DNA of 64,000 bases from Cristatella mucedo. Its lineage: Eukaryota; Bryozoa; Phylactolaemata; Cristatellidae. The stretch is taken from assembly GCA_009760855.2 (NCBI GenBank), contig WPIO01000034.1:3295001-3359000 (forward strand), written 5' to 3'. A program made the position numbers and the translations under genes. Position 1 is the stretch's first letter. Each line of letters begins with the position of its first letter. Of the stretch, positions 44,630 to 58,006 are shown piece by piece. The notes beneath the pieces are model-generated. The model was not told the origin of the DNA and ran no database searches. It saw only the letters and a list, made by a program, of their open reading frames with translations.

Positions 44630-47600
44630 CTGCTGAATAAAATGCCGTTGGCGATACGCACACTTCGGTCGAACTCGAATATTTTAGCTACTTTATGCCA
44701 GTAGGAATAGAAGAGTCATCGTGAAGCAAGGAATAAGCCGGCCGGTGCCCCCACGGGTTCTTGGTAGTGTTTCAGCTGAAGGGTCCATACTCATTACATA
44801 ATCACCCAACTCAGACGTGTCAGACATTTTCTTGTTCCTTTCCTGCTGCCATAATTGGAAGGACAGCTGGTCACCTTAGGAGTCCAGGAAACGGACAGCA
44901 GTCTCGCCTGACCACAACCCCTTAACAAATCCCTGCCTGAGACCCGAGCCGATCGGCCTGCGGCTATTGGCTAGCGCGACCCAAGCTTAGTACACCTGAG
45001 CCTCACGTTCCGGCAAGACGGCACAGTACTGTAAGCTGCAGGCAGGATAACACCCACTGATAAGACAAGTCAGACATTTTCTCGTTCCTTCCCTGCTGCC
45101 TCCATTTAAAGGGCAGGTGGTCACAGCAGGAGTCGCTCCAGCAAAAGGACAGCAGTCTCGCCTGACCACAACCCCTTCACGAAGCGCTGCCTGAGACCCG
45201 AGCCGACCGGCCTGCGGCTGTTGGCTAGGGCGACACAAGCTAGGTACCGGTAAGCCTCACCGTCCAGCAAGACGGGAAGCACCGTAAGCTGCAGGCACGA
45301 CAACTCCCACAGATGGCGTCTCTGCTCATTGACTAAGCTTAGCTTCTGAACTAAACTCAAAGGCTGAATGTCGAAAGCATGAGCAATCGCGAACGTCTGG
45401 TGTCTTGGATGAAGAAAAGCACAGTTCTCATTCGCTGAGTACAGAATGCTCAGATAACATAGATCGGCCTCAGAATCTCCTATTGGTTCCACAAAAGCCC
45501 TGCAAGCCTGAGCCAGGTTAACCTCTGCACTCGGGGGGGGGGGCAATGAACAGCGCTCTGGCACGTTCGACTAGGATTTTCATGCCGTCTACATAGCGAT
45601 TCCAGCATTTTCCCAGTCCACGATATCTACTGCTAATTTGCGTTTGTGTTCTTCGACATAGTGTCCAGCCTGTATTTATTATCCGAACGTGGCTGTTGGT
45701 AGCTTCACAGAATTTCACGACTGTGTAGCCATCGATGAGTAGAAGGCTTTCTTTGCAGCACCCCCACTATGCCCACCCAAAGTACGACCAGTCATAGCAC
45801 GGATACGCTTCGATGCCCTCATGGATTCCTTCGCTGCTACTCGAGGAGAACAAACAACCAAGGGACCGACTCACGCCCGAAGACAGTAATCTGTCATAAT
45901 GGCTGCAAATCAACTGTCAAGCTGCTTGGGCAGTGCAAAGGAAGTCCAAGCAACCGGCTCAGTCTTGCAGGGCTAATAAAAAAAGCTTGAAAGAATCGTC
46001 GCCTTTGATAAACAGCCGCCCGGCTTTATTGCCCGTCGTGCACCCCAGTCGTGCTTCACAGGCTTGGCTGAAGCAGCCTCAGTAAGATGCTAGCTTATAG
46101 TTTAGTGTCACCTCGACAAAGTTTTCGGTGGCATACGGTAGCAAAAAAGCTGCCAACATAATCTCACCAAGTTTAGGTAGTCGTAGTAGCTATCGCCTCT
46201 TGCTAGATCTATTAAAAGTATAACCTGCACACACTTTAAAAATGCCCACACGACCGTGCCAACCTATGGACAGCAGAGATACACAAACTTTACTTTAGAA
46301 ATTCGTGACAGGAAGGATGTCAATCATGTGCCTTGCAGCCCGAATGCAGTAGAACTGCAACGTGATGCAGGCGGTGGGGCGATAGAATAGCCAGCAATTT
46401 CCAGTAGTGAGAGAGCATCTGGTTTAAAGTGAAAGCACTATCGTTTGAAAGCAGGCCTAAGAAAGGTGGGCCGTTTCCAGAATGTAAGGTAAGGAGGCCA
46501 GTTCTCGAGGACCAAGGTCGAGGTGGCGAATGCTGGATTGGGGTGATTATTTATTTCCAACTGAATGTCGTAGTGATAGCTCTTAAGGCTCTACTGCTGC
46601 AACACCAATGAGGACGATACATCAGCTAAAAGTTTTGAAGTATAGAACAAGCACAGATCGCGAAGAGCAAGGTGGCCATTTATCTGTTTGAGAGCCTGCC
46701 AGGCTCAGCTGGGCCCGGTCAGATCTAGAGATTCGGGGCAACGATGGAACTACGTGATTGCCGTGAGCACGACGTCCTGCCAGAGGTTGCTAATCTGAAA
46801 GCCGATGTCACCTAGTACCAAGTAGTACGAGGTAATTCCAAGGTCGGTCGATGTCAAGAAGTAGAGAAAATTTCAAGAACCACTGAAGTGCAACAATAAT
46901 TACACAGAGTGAGTACGTAAGAATGCTATGTGGAATGAACCGAAGAAGCATATACAACTGTAGGCATATTTGGATTAATTTTGACAACGACTAAGGTATT
47001 ATTGAGATCCCATATGGTATTAGGAGCTATGCACCATTACACGGTCAAAATAAGATATTATCTAGATCCAAGTCATATCTACTCTCTTTCTAACCCTTTG
47101 CATGCTCAAGTGAATCCTGAAAGTAGCAACTGGCGTGAGAAGGCATAACTGAGTGAGGGGAAAAGTCCAGAAAGCTAGGAGGTAGCCATGCACTTCCGTG
47201 GGACAAGATGTCCCGGATTTCGAGGCGGAATAACAATCTTCGTTGCTTAGGAATGACGAAAGTGAGATTCACAGTCGAGGATCTACAGAACGAACCTGCT
47301 CGCGGATATTAATACCAGCAGTGTAATCGCTGGCTCGGTACATATGAAGTGACCAATGCAGGCCTTCCGGGACCAGATTAGCCTGATCTTTTTCTAAGGG
47401 ACAGCGAGTACAGGAGAGCCGACTATTTACCGGATACAGCTGCTTGAGATGATTCTTAGATGCTTTGTCAGCGTATTGGGAAGCACATGTACCTAGCAGT
47501 AGTGATCTATTGGCAGATCTAGTGCTGCTCCATGGCAGAAAGCGGCAATCGTTCGATGAGGTACACCCCCAGCAATGCATTAAGAAAACTCCTCACTCGA

Positions 47601-48053
47601 CGAGGGGGCCGTATGGATGGTGCAAACTAGGCGAGGCTGTATCGAGCTGCTCTTTAGCAGCTGCGAGTAACTAGTGCTGCGAGCGCATGCGGGCACCGTG
47701 TGCCTTCGCGGCTTGTTCTTCCACTCGAGCGAGCCTCCCGGTATCTAGCAATCTTGTGTTCCTAGAAAATACACTTTTAGTGTGTGTCAACTCAGTCAGT
47801 ATGGCATAACGACGGACCTGCGATTTCTATAGCAAGTGTCACCTCTACTGATATGACGAACCGCAGCCGTCGGCCGTCAGGCGCGACAGGCAGCTAGTTT
47901 ATAAGCTGTTAAACATTAGGAGACAATAACTCCTTTGTGGTCTAAGCAGCTCTGCTAAACAGGCTCAAATCCTCGGCAAGGTAGCTGCTGTCTTGTTCTG
48001 CCAGCGCCTCTCCAGTGGCCAGTTCTTCATCCTTAATTGTTACAGCCAAAATG
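44630..48053 (+). repeat. Array unit R5 (higher-order type a)
   Basis: 3,424 bp. Aligns to R3 at a constant offset of 6,864-6,865 bp. The 1-bp step falls in the poly-G run at about 45531-45542. Confidence 0.96.
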
Positions 48054-49574
48054 CTGCTGAATAAAATGCCGTTGGCGATACGCACACTTCGGTCGAACTC
48101 GAATATTTTAGCTACTTTATGCCAGTAGGAATAGAAGAGTCATCGTGAAGCAAGGAATAAGCCGGCCGGTGCCCCCACGGGTTCTTGGTAGTGTTTCAGC
48201 TGAAGGGTCCATACTCATTACATAATCACCCAACTCAGACGTGTCAGACATTTTCTTGTTCCTTTCCTGCTGCCATAATTGGAAGGACAGCTGGTCACCT
48301 TAGGAGTCGTGCCAGGAAACGGACAGCAGTCTCGCCTGACCACAACCCCTTAACAAATCCCTGCCTGAGACCCGAGCCGATCGGCCTACGACTATTGGCT
48401 AGCGCGAACCAAGCTTAGTACACCTGAGCCTCACGTTCCGGCAAGACGGCACAGTACTGTAAGCTGCAGGCAGGATAACACCCACTGATAAGACAAGTCA
48501 GACATTTTCTCGTTCCTTCCCTGCTGCCTCCATTTAAAGGGCAGGTGGTCACAGCAGGAGTCGCTCCAGCAAAAGGACAGCAGTCTCGCCTGACCACAAC
48601 CCTTAACGAAGCGCTGCCTGAGACCCGAGCTGATCAGCCAACGGCTATTGGTAAGGGCAACACAAGCTCGCTACAGCTGAGCCTCATTGTCCAGCAAGAC
48701 GGGAAGCACTGTAAGCCGCAGGCACGACAACTCCCACTGATAGCGTCTCTGCTCATTGAATTAGCTTAGCTTCTGAACTAACCTCGAAGGCTGAATGTCG
48801 CAAGCACGAGTAATCGTGGGTAGCATTGAATTAACATCGTGCTTCTGTAATCTGTCGTTGGACGAGGTGAACGAGAGAACGTCTGGTGTCATGGGAGAGG
48901 AAACACACAGTTCTTATTCGCTGAGCACAGAATGCTCAGTGCACATAGAGCGGCCTCAGAACCTCCCTTTGGTCCCACAAAAGGCCGGCAAGCCTGGGCC
49001 AGGTTGCTAGCTAGCAGTGACGAATGCCGTCGGGGGGGGGCAGTGAACAGTGTTATATATAACCTCTGTAATTTAGTAAGTAAACTTTTCACTCGGCAAT
49101 GGTAGGGATGCAGCGAAGCAGGCTAGGCTCTATCGAGCTGCTCTTTAGCTGCTGTGAGTAGCTACTGCAGCCAGCCGGTGCTGTCACCGTCCACCTTCGT
49201 GGCGTGTTCTGCCACTTGTGCGAGCCTTCTGCAATCTAGCAATCTTGAGTACCTTGAAAATACACTTTTAGTGCTTGTCAACTCAGTCAGGATGGCATAA
49301 CGAGGGACCAGCGATTTCTATAGCAATTGTTACCTCTGCTGTGATTTCTATAGCAAGTGCCACCTCTGCTGATATGACGAACCGCAGCGGTCAGCCTTCT
49401 GGCGTGACAGGCACCCTATTTATAAGCAGTACAACACTAGGACACAATAACCAATTTGTGGCCGAAGCAGCTCTGCTAAACAGGCTGAAATCCTAGGCGA
49501 GGTAGCGGCTGTCTTGTTCAGCCAGTGCCTCTGCAGTGGCCAGTTCCTCATTATTTAATGTTACAGCCAAAGTG
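48054..49574 (+). repeat. Array unit R6, truncated (young/old junction)
   Basis: The first 540 bp or so match R4 almost perfectly. At about 48598-48605 the match ends and older, diverged array sequence begins. The unit is only 1,521 bp, so about 1.9 kb is missing. Confidence 0.9.
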
Positions 49575-52556
49575 CTGCTGAACAAAATGCTGTTGGCGAT
49601 ATGCGTACTTCGGTCGAACTCGAATAATTTAGCTGTTTTCTGCCAGTTGTAATAGAAGAGTCATTGTGAAGTAAGACACAAGCCGGCCAGTGCCCCAGTG
49701 GTTCTTGGTGGGATTTCAGTATAAGGGTCGATAATCATTACGTAATCACCCAACTCATACGAGTTAGACATTTTCTTGTTCTTTACCCGCTGCCGCAATT
49801 GGAAGGGCAGCTGGTCACTACAGCAGGAGTCTCGCCAGCATAAGGACAGCAGTCCTGCCTGGCCATGCACCCTCAATGAAGCCCTGCTTGAGACCCGAGC
49901 TGATAGGCTAACGGGTATTGGCTAGCACGACACAAGCTTGGTACAGCTGGGCTTTACTTCCGGCAAGACGGCTCAGCACTGTATGCTTCCGGTAGGACAA
50001 CTACCACTGATAGCATCTGTGGTCCTTGGCTAAGAGTAGCTGCTGAGCGAAACACGAAGGCTGAATGTCGCACGTACGAGTAATCGTGGGTAGCAATGAA
50101 TTTACGTCCTGCAACTGTTCTCTGGGGTAGAACGAACCGAACCCTAGAAAGTCTCTCTCTTGGGGAAGGGGCGAAGAAAAGCACAGTTCTCATTCGCTGA
50201 GCACTGAATGCTCAGGTGCACATAGAGCTGCCTCACAGCCGGCTGTTAGCCCCAGAAAAGGACTGCAAGCCTGGGCCAGGTTGCCAGATATATGTGACCT
50301 CTCCCCTCGGGGCCAGTGAAAAGCCATCTGGCGCCTTCGAAATCAGATTTCTATGCAGTCCAACTAGCGATTGAAGCATTCTCGCACACCATGATCGCTT
50401 TGGCGAAGTTGTGTGCATGTTCTTCGACATAAGGTCAAGCCTGCAATTCCTACGCAAAGGCGGGCATGACCTCACAGGATATCATGATTTTAAAGCCAAC
50501 GATGAGCAGAAGGTCTTTTTTTCAGGATTGGTTGCTGCTGCACGATGCCCTCCCAATGTCCACTCAGTAAGCACCGATACGCTTCGATGCACTGATACCC
50601 TTACAAAGATTCCTTCGCTGCTACTCGAGGAGAACAGACGACCAAGGACCGACTCCTGCCCAAAGACGGTAATCTGTCAGAATGGCTGCCAATAAACCTT
50701 CAGGCTACCGTGGCGGCACGAAGGAAGTCCAAGTGAAGGGCTTGGTCTTGCAGAGATAATAAAATGAGCTTGAAAAAAATCGTTGCTTTTGATAAACAGT
50801 TGACCGGTTTTATTGCCCGTCGTGCAGTCCTGTCGTGCTAGACAGGCTTTGCTGAAGCAGCCTCAGTAAGATGCCAGATAATAATTCAGTGTGATCACTA
50901 CAAATGTTCGGTAGCATACGGTAGCGAAAGAAGATGCCTACTTAAAACTCACCAAGTTCAGGTATCGTTTTCTATCAGTTCCACAAAAAGTCACTGTACA
51001 TGTTAAAATGCCCACAACTGTGCCAACTGATAGACAAACGTGGGCACACTGTACTTTAGCAAATCGTGACAGGAAAGGATGACAATAATGCGCCTTGCTG
51101 CCCGAATGCTGTAGAACCGCGACGTGATGCAGCCGGTGGTGGTGCCATCCGCTTTAAAGTGATAGACATCCCGTTTGAAAGCAGGCCAAAGAAAGGTGGG
51201 ACGTTCCCAGAACGTAAGGTAAGGAGGTAAGTTCTCGACGACCGAGGTCGTGGTGCCGAATCCTGCAGTAGTGTGCTGCTTATGTATGTCCAACTGCAAG
51301 CCGTAGTGATACGTCATAAGGCTCTACTGCCGCCGCGACGATGAGGATGATAAATCAGCTAATAATTTTGAAGTATAGAAGAAGCAGAGATCGCCAAAAG
51401 CAAAGTGGCTATTTACCTGTTTGAAAGCCTGCCATGCTCAGTCGAGCCCGGTCAGACCTAAAGACTCAGGGCAGCGATGCAAAGGCAGGTCAGGATTGTG
51501 ACGACGACGTCCTGCAAGAGGTTACTGAGCTGAATACTGACGTCGATCAATTTCAAGTAATACGGGGGAACACCAAGGTCGATCAATGCGAAGTAGTACA
51601 AGGGAATGCCAATGCAGATGAGTACAAATGTGGTATTACAAGCGCTTCACTCTTAGACAGTCAAATTCGGATAGTATCTAGATCCTTGCCATATCTACTC
51701 TCTTTCTAACCCTTTGCATGCTCAAGTGAATCCTGAAAGTAGCAACTAGCGTGAGAAAGCAGCTGAGTGAGGAGAAAAGTCCAGAAAGCTAGGAAGTAGC
51801 CATGCACTTCCGTGGGACAGGATGTCCCGGATTTCGAGGCGGAAGGAAAATCTTCGTTGCTAAGGAATGTCGAAGGTGAGTTTCACAGTCGAGGATCTGC
51901 AGAGCGAACCTGCTTGCGGATATTGATATCAGCAGTGTATTAGCTGGCTCGGTACTTGTGAAGTGACCAGTGCAGGCCTTCCGGGACCAGATCAGCTTGA
52001 ACTTTTTGTAAGGGACAGCTAGCACAGGTGAACACCTCTATTTACCGGACACAAATGCTTGAGATGATTCTTGGATGCATATTCAGTGAACTGAGAAGCA
52101 CACATGACTAGCAGTAGTGAGCGATGGGCAGATCTAGTGCTGCTCAATGGTAGAAAGGTGCATGCAGTCGAGGCTGAAGTATCGAGATTCCCTTTAGCTG
52201 CTGTGTGGAGCTAGTGCGGCCAGCCCGCGCTGGCAACGTGAGCCTTCGTGGTCTGTTCTGCCGCTCGTGCAACCTCCCTCAATATAGCATTATTGAATAC
52301 TGGGAAATAAACTTTTAGTGCGTGTCAACTCATTCAGGATGGCATAAAGACGGACCCGCAATTTCTATAGCAAGTGTTGACCTTCTGGCGCGACAGGCAT
52401 CTTATTTATTAGCAGTACAACTTGAGGAGACAATAACCCTTTGTGGCAGAAGCAGCTCAGCTAAACCGACTGAAGTCCTCTGCCAGGTAGCTGCAGTCTC
52501 GTTAAGCCAGACCCTCCCGAGCCACTTCTTTACCATTTATTGTTACAGCTAAGTTG
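49575..52556 (+). repeat. Array unit R7 (old)
   Basis: 2,982 bp, diverged and shortened by deletions. SINE2 relic at about 51215-51345. Confidence 0.88.
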
Positions 52557-55055
52557 CTGCTGAATAAAATGCCGTCACCGATACAAGCGCTTCGCTAGAA
52601 CTCGTACATTTTACCTACTTTCTGCCAGTAGGAATAGAAGAGTCATCGTGAAGCAAGGAATAAGCCAGTCGGTTCCCCAGGGGTTCTTGGTGGAGGCTTC
52701 AGCTGAAATGAGGGCAGTAGCTAATCACTCAAATCAGACGAGTCCGACACTTTCTCGGTTTTTACCTGCTTCCTCTATTGGAAGACCACCAGCGAGTCGC
52801 ACCAGCAAAAGGACAGCAGTCGCACCAGACCACGCCCTATCAATCATGCCCTGCTTGAAACGGCTATTAGCTAGCAAGACACAAGCTCTGTGGAGTTTCG
52901 CCTCACCCTTCGGCAAGATGGCTCGGCACTTTAAGGTGCAGGCAGGACAACTCCAACTGATGGCCTCTGTGCTCCTTGAGTAAGCTCAGCTGCAGAGCTA
53001 CACTCGAAGGCTGAATGTCGCAAGCACGAGTATCATGGGTAGTAATGAACTAACGTCGTGCAGCTGTACTCCGGCGTAGGACGACCCGAACCCTAGAGAG
53101 TCTAGTGTCCTGGGGAGAGGGAAGGACTGTTGTCATTTGCTTATCACAGAATGCTAAGGTGCACATTGACCTGTCTACGAGGCAGATGTTGGCCCCACAA
53201 AAGGCCTGCAAGCATGGGCCAGGTTGCTACCACTACTGCTACTGCTACTGCTACTTCTACTGCTACTGCTACTGCTACTACTACTACTACTAACAATAAT
53301 AATGCAATTGATAAAGCGCCTTCAAAGAACTCAATCTCTTCTTAGGCGCTTTACATTTGCTAGCTAACAGTGAACTCTGCCCTCAGGGCTAGGGAAAAGT
53401 GCTCTGGCGCCTTAGACCCGGATTTTAATGCAGTCTACATGGCGAATCAACCATCGTCGCACACCATGATGCCTTTGGCCAACTTGTGTGCACGTTCTTT
53501 GTCACGGTATCCAGCCTGCATTTCTTATTCAAAGGCGGCCGTGGCTTCACAGGATGTTATGATTGTGTAGCCATCGATGAGTAGAAGGCTTTCTTTGCAG
53601 CACCCCCCACTATGCCCACCCAAAGTACGCCCAGTCCGCACTGTTACGCTTCGATGCCCTCATGGATTCCTTCGCTGCTACTCGAGGAGAACAAACAACC
53701 AAGGGACCGACTCACGCCCGAAGACAGTAATCTGTCATAATGGCTGCAAATCAGCTGTCAAGCTGCTTCGGCGGTGCGAAGGAAGTCCAAGCAACCGGCT
53801 CGGTCTTGCAGGGCTGATAAAAGGAGCTTGAAAAAATCGTCGCCTTTGATAAACAGCCGCCCGGCTTTATTGCCCGTCGTGCACCCTTGTCGTGCTTCAC
53901 AGGCTTGGCTCAAGCAGCCTCAGTAAGATGACAGGTAATAATTTAGTGACGCCAGGACGACAAAGTTTTCGGTGGCATACGGTAGCAAAAAAGCTGCCAA
54001 CATAAACTCACCGAGTTCAGATAGTCGTAGAAGCTATCGCCTCTTGCTAGATCTACAAAAAGTATAGACTATGCACGTTAAAATTCCCACACGACCGTGC
54101 CAACCTATAGACAGCACTTGCACAAACTTTACTTGAGCAAATCGTGACTGGAAGCATGACAATAATGTGCCTTGCAGGCCGAATGCAGTATGACCGCGAT
54201 GTAATGCAGCCGGTGGTGGTGCCATCCGCTTTAAAGTGAGACACCCCGTTTGAAAGCAGGCCAGAGAAAGGTGGGCCGTTTCCAGAATGTAAGGTAAGGA
54301 GGCAAGTTCTCGACGACATAGGTCGTGGTGTCAAATGCTGCAGTAGAGTGATTATGTGTTTCCAGGTGCAAGCCGTCGTGATGGCCCATAAGGCTCTACT
54401 GCCGCCACACCGATGAGGATGATAAATGAGCTAATAATGTTGAAGTATAGAAGAAGCAGAGATCGCCAAAAGCACAGTGGCTACTTACCTGTTTAAGAGC
54501 CTACCATGCTCAGTCGAGCCCGGTCAGACCTAAAGACTCGGGGCAGCGATGCAAGGGCAGGTCACGACTGTGACGACGACGTCCTGCAAGAGGTTGCTGA
54601 ACTGAAAGCTGACGTCGATCAATGCCAAGTAATACGATGGAACGCCAAGGTCGATCAATGCGAAGTAGTATGAGGGAATGCCACGCCAGATTATGAGTAC
54701 AACTGTGGTATTACGTTACGAGGGCTTCACTCTTGGACGGTCAAATTTGGATATTATCTAGATCCTAGCTATACCTACATTCCTTCCACTCCTTTGCATG
54801 CTGGAGTGAATTGCGAAAAAAGTAACTATCGGGAGAAGGCAAAGCTGAGCAATGAGTGAAGTCCAGAAATCCAGGAGGTGGCCATGCACTTCCGTGGGAC
54901 AGGATGTCCTGGATTTCGAGGTGGAAGTGAAGGCTTTGCTGCTTAGAAACGTCGGAGGCGAGTTTGGCAGTCGAGGATCTGTAGAGCGAACCTGCGAGCA
55001 GGCATTTATATCGGTAGTGTATTAGGTGGCTCTTTACCTGTGAAGTGACCGAGGC
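52557..55055 (+). repeat. Array unit R8a (old, with retroposon insertion)
   Basis: Contains the LINE-B/SINE tail insertion at 53222-53361 and a SINE2 relic at about 54290-54410. It ends in a deletion junction at about 55056. Confidence 0.83.
53222..53361 (-). mobile_element. Short LINE-B-type 3'-end insertion with expanded simple-repeat tail
   Basis: On the minus strand: gtaaagcgcctaagaagagat…ggcgctttatcaattgcattattatt, then a (tag/cag)n tail of about 70 bp. ttgcta flanks both sides, consistent with a 6-bp target duplication. Neighbouring units lack the insertion. Confidence 0.8.
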
Positions 55056-58006
55056 AGGCCAAGACGGTGAAGCACTGTCAGCTGAAGTCAGGCCGGGTTG
55101 CTAGCAAACAGTTACCTCTGCCCTCGGCCGTTGAAAACAAGTGAAAACACTCTGATATTGCCGACTAAGATTTTCAAGCAGTCTGCACAGCAATTCAAGC
55201 ATTCTCGCGCACTATTGTCTCTTCGGTCAACTAGTGTGCACAACTTCGGTCAACTAGTGTAATAGTGTCCAGCCGCCATTTCCTACCCATAGGCGACCAT
55301 GGCTCTACAGGATTTAATGATTTCGAAGCAAAAGATGAGTAGAAGGCTGTTTTCACAGCAACGGTCGCCGCGTAGTGCCCTCCCATAGTCGAATCAGTAC
55401 GATAGCCGATACGCTTCGATGTGCCGATACCCTGTAATGGATTCCCTGACACCCTATAATGGATTCGCCGATACCCTGTAATGGATTCCTTCGCTACTAA
55501 CACAGGAAAACAAGCCGCCAAGGATCGACTCATGCCCAAAGACGGTAATCAGTCAAAATGGCAGCGAATCAACTGTCAGGCTGCGGTGATGCGCAGGAAG
55601 TCGAGGACAGGGGAGCGCTGTACTGCAGGGATGATAAAATGAGCTTGAAAAAGTCGGAGCGTTTGATAAAGAGCCGCCTGATTTAATTGCCCCTTGTTTG
55701 ACCTTGAAGTGCTAGGCAGGTATTTTGAAGCAGCCTCAGTAAGTTGTCATATCATGATTTAGTTTGACCATGATAAAGTTTTCGGTGGCATATGGTAGCA
55801 AAAAAGCTGCTAACAAAAACTTACCAAGACTTACCAAAAACTTAGCAAAGGCAGCCATGGAAGTGATTGCCTCTTGCCATCTCCTAAAACAGAAGTTGTG
55901 CATGCAAAAAATGCCTACAGAGCGATACTAACCGATAGAAATAATTTGCACACACGTTTCTCTTTCGAATCGTGACAGAAAAGGAAGAAAACAATGTGAC
56001 TTGCAGCCCCAGCTTATTAGAACCACAACTCAATGCAGCCCATGGGCAATAGAAGAAACAGCATTCGCCAATTGTGAGGGGACTTTTGCTCTAAATTGAG
56101 AGAGCTTCTGATTGAAAGCATGCCAAAGAAAGGTGGCCTACGCCTAAGAGGTAAAGGAAGGAGGAATGCTTTTCACGACCGAGGTCGTAGTATTGAATGC
56201 TTCAGTTAGGTTTTTATTTCCCACTAACTGCAAACGGTGGTGATAGCCACATAAGGCTCTTCTGCTGCCGTAAAAATAAGGCTGTTAATTCAGCTTAGAT
56301 TGGTTAAGCGTAGGCCAAACATAAATCTCCAAAAGCAACGTTGCCATTTACCCAGTTACGAGACTGCCATGCTCAGCTGAGCCCAATCAGACCTCAAGGA
56401 TTCGGGTAGCAGTGATAGGCTATAGTGATAGTTATATATAGATATAGATATATAGATAGTGATAGGCAGTGATAGTTTAGGCTGGTCAGGACTGCGATGG
56501 GGACTGAGGACGACTGACGACTGCGACTGAGGACGGCGACGCCGACGTCCTGCAAGCAGTTGCTGAGCTAAAAGCTGAGGTAGTCCAATGCCAAGTAGTA
56601 CGAGGGAATGCCAAGGTCGATCAATGCCAATTAGTACCGGGGAATGCCAAGGCAATGGCCTAAGTATAAAAAAATTACCAGAGTAAGTAGGTTAAGATTA
56701 CGACAGGAAGTGAACACGGATGCGCCTCAAAAAGTCAACTTGTACGTCCCTTACTCTATCGTGAGCCGTGATGGAACATTAGGTAAGGTGGTTGCCTTTT
56801 AAGATCTCGTTGCCGAGGTCGTGGGTTCGAATCCTGCAGTGGGTGATTCTTTATTGCCACTGCAAACGGCGGTGACAGTCGCAAAGGCTCATCTGTCGGT
56901 ACAGTATTTTTTACGACTAGGGAATTATTGAGAGTCAATGCAGTACTATGAGTGATGCACAAATTAGAAAGTCAAATTGTGACATTCTACATATTCCAAC
57001 AATGCCTACTTGTTATCGACCCCTTTGCTTGCTGGACTTAATTATGGAAGCAGCAACTAGTGTGAGAAAGTGTAGTTGAGAAAAGAATCAAGTCCAGACA
57101 GAGAGCAGCGTGGAAGTAGCAGTGCACGACAGTGGGAAATGATGTCCCAGAGTTGGAAGCAGGAGGGAAAGCTCCGTTGCTTAGGAACTCTGGAGGTGAA
57201 TTACCCAGTCGAGGATCTGCAGAGCTAACTCTTCTGTCTTCAAAGGTATTTGACGAGCACTCTGTCCTTAACTTCCTCTCACAGGAATTGATATCAGCTG
57301 GCGGGGACCAGATTAGCTTGATCTTTTTCTAAGGGACAGCTAGCACAGGAGAGCACCACTATTTACCGCACACAGCTGCTTGAGATGATTCTTGGATACT
57401 TGGTCAGTGAACTGGGAAGCACACGTGACTAGCAATAGCGAGCAGTGGGCAGATCTAGTGCTGCTCAATGGCAGACAGCTGCGAGCGCTCGATGAGGTAC
57501 ACCCTCAGCAATGCAGTAAGAAGACTCTTCACTAGGCGAGGGAGGGGTAATAGGGTTGCAGCGGAGTAGGCGGCGAGGCTCTATCGAGCTGCCCTTTAGT
57601 GGCTGCGCCCAACTATTTCGGCCAGCCTGTGCTGTCGCCTTGGGCTCGCGTGGCCGAAGGCCTTCGCGACCAGTTCTGGCGCTGGTGCAAACCTGCTCCA
57701 ATATAGGAATCTTGAATATCTAGAAAATGAACTGGTAGCGTCTGTCAACTCAGCCAGGGTGGCACAACGACGAACCCGAGCTGTCTACACCTAGTGTCGC
57801 CTCCACTGGGATGCCGTAGTGCAGTTGTCAGCCAGCTGGCGCGACCGTCAGCCTATCTGCAAGCTGTACAATTTTAGTACACAAAATACCCTTGCTGGCC
57901 GCAGCAGCTCTGCAAAGCCGGCCCTAACGTTCGTAGAGGCAGTGGCCGCCAGGTTCAGCCAGCGCCTCGTGGCCAGTTCTTCTTATTTATTGCTACTGCC
58001 AAATTG
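55056..58006 (+). repeat. Array unit R8b (old, deleted start)
   Basis: Fuses the end of one unit (gtgaccgaggcaggcc) directly to gacggtgaagcactgtcagctg, skipping the usual start. It carries a 24-bp triplication at about 55423-55490 and a well-preserved SINE2 at 56756. Confidence 0.8.
56756..56910 (+). mobile_element. tRNA-derived SINE2, best-preserved copy
   Basis: tRNA-like head with taaggtggttgcc and a perfect B box GGTTCGAATCC (56824-56834). The body is gggtgattctttattgcc and cggcggtgacagtcgc. The head resembles SINE1 (taaggtg…aggtcgtggg), but the 3' half is different. Confidence 0.8.
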
